A stretch of 64,000 bases of DNA from PCRC01 sp040384665. GTDB taxonomy: Bacteria; Pseudomonadota; Gammaproteobacteria; Burkholderiales; Burkholderiaceae_C. Position 1 is the first letter of the stretch, and each line of letters starts with the position of its first letter. The translations under genes were made by a program, and so were the position numbers. The notes under the pieces were generated by a model. It had not been told where the DNA came from, ran no database searches, and saw only the letters and a program-made list of their open reading frames with translations. This document shows positions 63,556 through 64,000 of the stretch, piece after piece. The DNA lies in NCBI GenBank assembly GCA_040384665.1, contig JAZKIY010000009.1, forward strand, positions 1 through 64,000, in the 5' to 3' direction.

Positions 63556-64000
63556 GTGCGGGTGCCATTGACTCCCCTGTATGTTGCCCTGGTGCTGGGT
63601 GGCCTGGTGCTGCCGGTGTCTGCGCAAGGCCCGGCCAACCCCGCGCTGTCACAGGCAGACAAACTCTCGGGCCGTTCGGTCGGCGTGCTGGAGTACGCCG
63701 GCAAGGTGCGTTTTGCCCTGTTGCAGATGGCGCAGGAGCACCCCGAGGTGTTGACCGCGAAGTCAGAAGCCACGATCAGTGGCTTTGAGGCGGACACGGC
63801 CAAACAGGCGCGCTACCCGCGTTTTGCCGTGGGCGCCGCCACTGGCCAATCGGCGACCAACACGAGTTCGTCGGCCGAATCCGGGTCATTCAATGCGGTG
63901 ACCGCCAGTGTCCGGATGAGCCTGCTGGACGGCGGCTTGATCAGCTCACGCATCCGTGCGGCCGATGCCAATGTGGGCGCCAAGTCGGAGGCGGTGAAAG
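63556..64000 (+). CDS. TolC-family outer membrane protein of T1SS (3' end outside window)
   Basis: A GTG at 63556, directly after the HlyD stop, opens a frame that runs past the window end. It begins with a signal peptide (LYVALVLGGLVLPVSAQ) and continues with helical TolC-type sequence (VRFALLQMAQEHPEVLTAKS, QARYPRFAVGAA, SVRMSLLDGG). It would complete the tripartite type I exporter. About 148 residues are visible. Confidence 0.8.
   Translation, partial: MRVPLTPLYVALVLGGLVLPVSAQGPANPALSQADKLSGRSVGVLEYAGKVRFALLQMAQEHPEVLTAKSEATISGFEADTAKQARYPRFAVGAATGQSATNTSSSAESGSFNAVTASVRMSLLDGGLISSRIRAADANVGAKSEAVK

Overview
The window looks like the chromosome of a Burkholderiales betaproteobacterium, most likely Comamonadaceae. 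The basis is the whole atpIBEFHAGDC operon with betaproteobacterial subunits, FlhDC/FliA flagellar regulators, ProQ, a membrane-anchored cytochrome c5-like protein and a high-GC codon style. I worked by eye, so family assignments rest on motifs, length and gene order and not on searches.

Bases 1 to about 28430 form an accessory island that I read as one end of a large Tn7/Tn5053-type transposon. At the left are the end of tniA, then tniB and tniQ. The cargo follows: a DinJ/YafQ toxin-antitoxin pair, an EptA/MCR-type phosphoethanolamine transferase, a zinc-ribbon protein, a CzcD cation diffusion facilitator, a PbrR/CadR-CadA-LspA lead/cadmium/zinc module, a czcI-like/czcC/x/czcB/czcA tripartite efflux operon with two periplasmic or lipoprotein accessories, a CzcRS/CusRS-type two-component system, several antitoxin-like relics, a three-gene HTH regulator/adenine-type DNA methyltransferase/unknown cluster behind a 34-bp near-perfect palindrome, and a TnsE-like protein followed by a truncated relic. 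The island stops at three 20-21 bp tandem repeats, a TnsB-type transposon end, lying inside the 3' end of lipA. The stop codon of lipA now comes from the transposon end.

Bases 28414 to about 55425 are core genome: MBL-fold lipoprotein-ybeD-lipB-lipA on the minus strand, the ATP synthase operon, fliA-flgM, a Pal-like lipoprotein, a hybrid kinase/LuxR-type regulator pair upstream of flhDC, a run of small metabolic or unknown genes, cytochrome c, tRNA-Arg(CCG), proQ, and an acyl-CoA synthetase with a livGFKHM-type ABC importer whose LivF carries Arg in place of the Walker A Lys.

Bases 55565 to 64000 hold what I consider the least described system. Two paralogous secreted-type proteins share an N-terminal FecR-like/adhesin-retention-like module and a hydrophobic linker. 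One continues into Pro-Val-Thr repeats. The other continues into collagen-like Gly-X-Y repeats and Gly/Leu-rich tandem repeats. A family-2 glycosyltransferase lies between them on the opposite strand, and a dedicated type I secretion ABC transporter, HlyD adaptor and TolC-type outer membrane protein (cut by the window end) follow. I infer a self-contained export, and possibly glycosylation, system for short repeat-rich surface proteins without RTX repeats.
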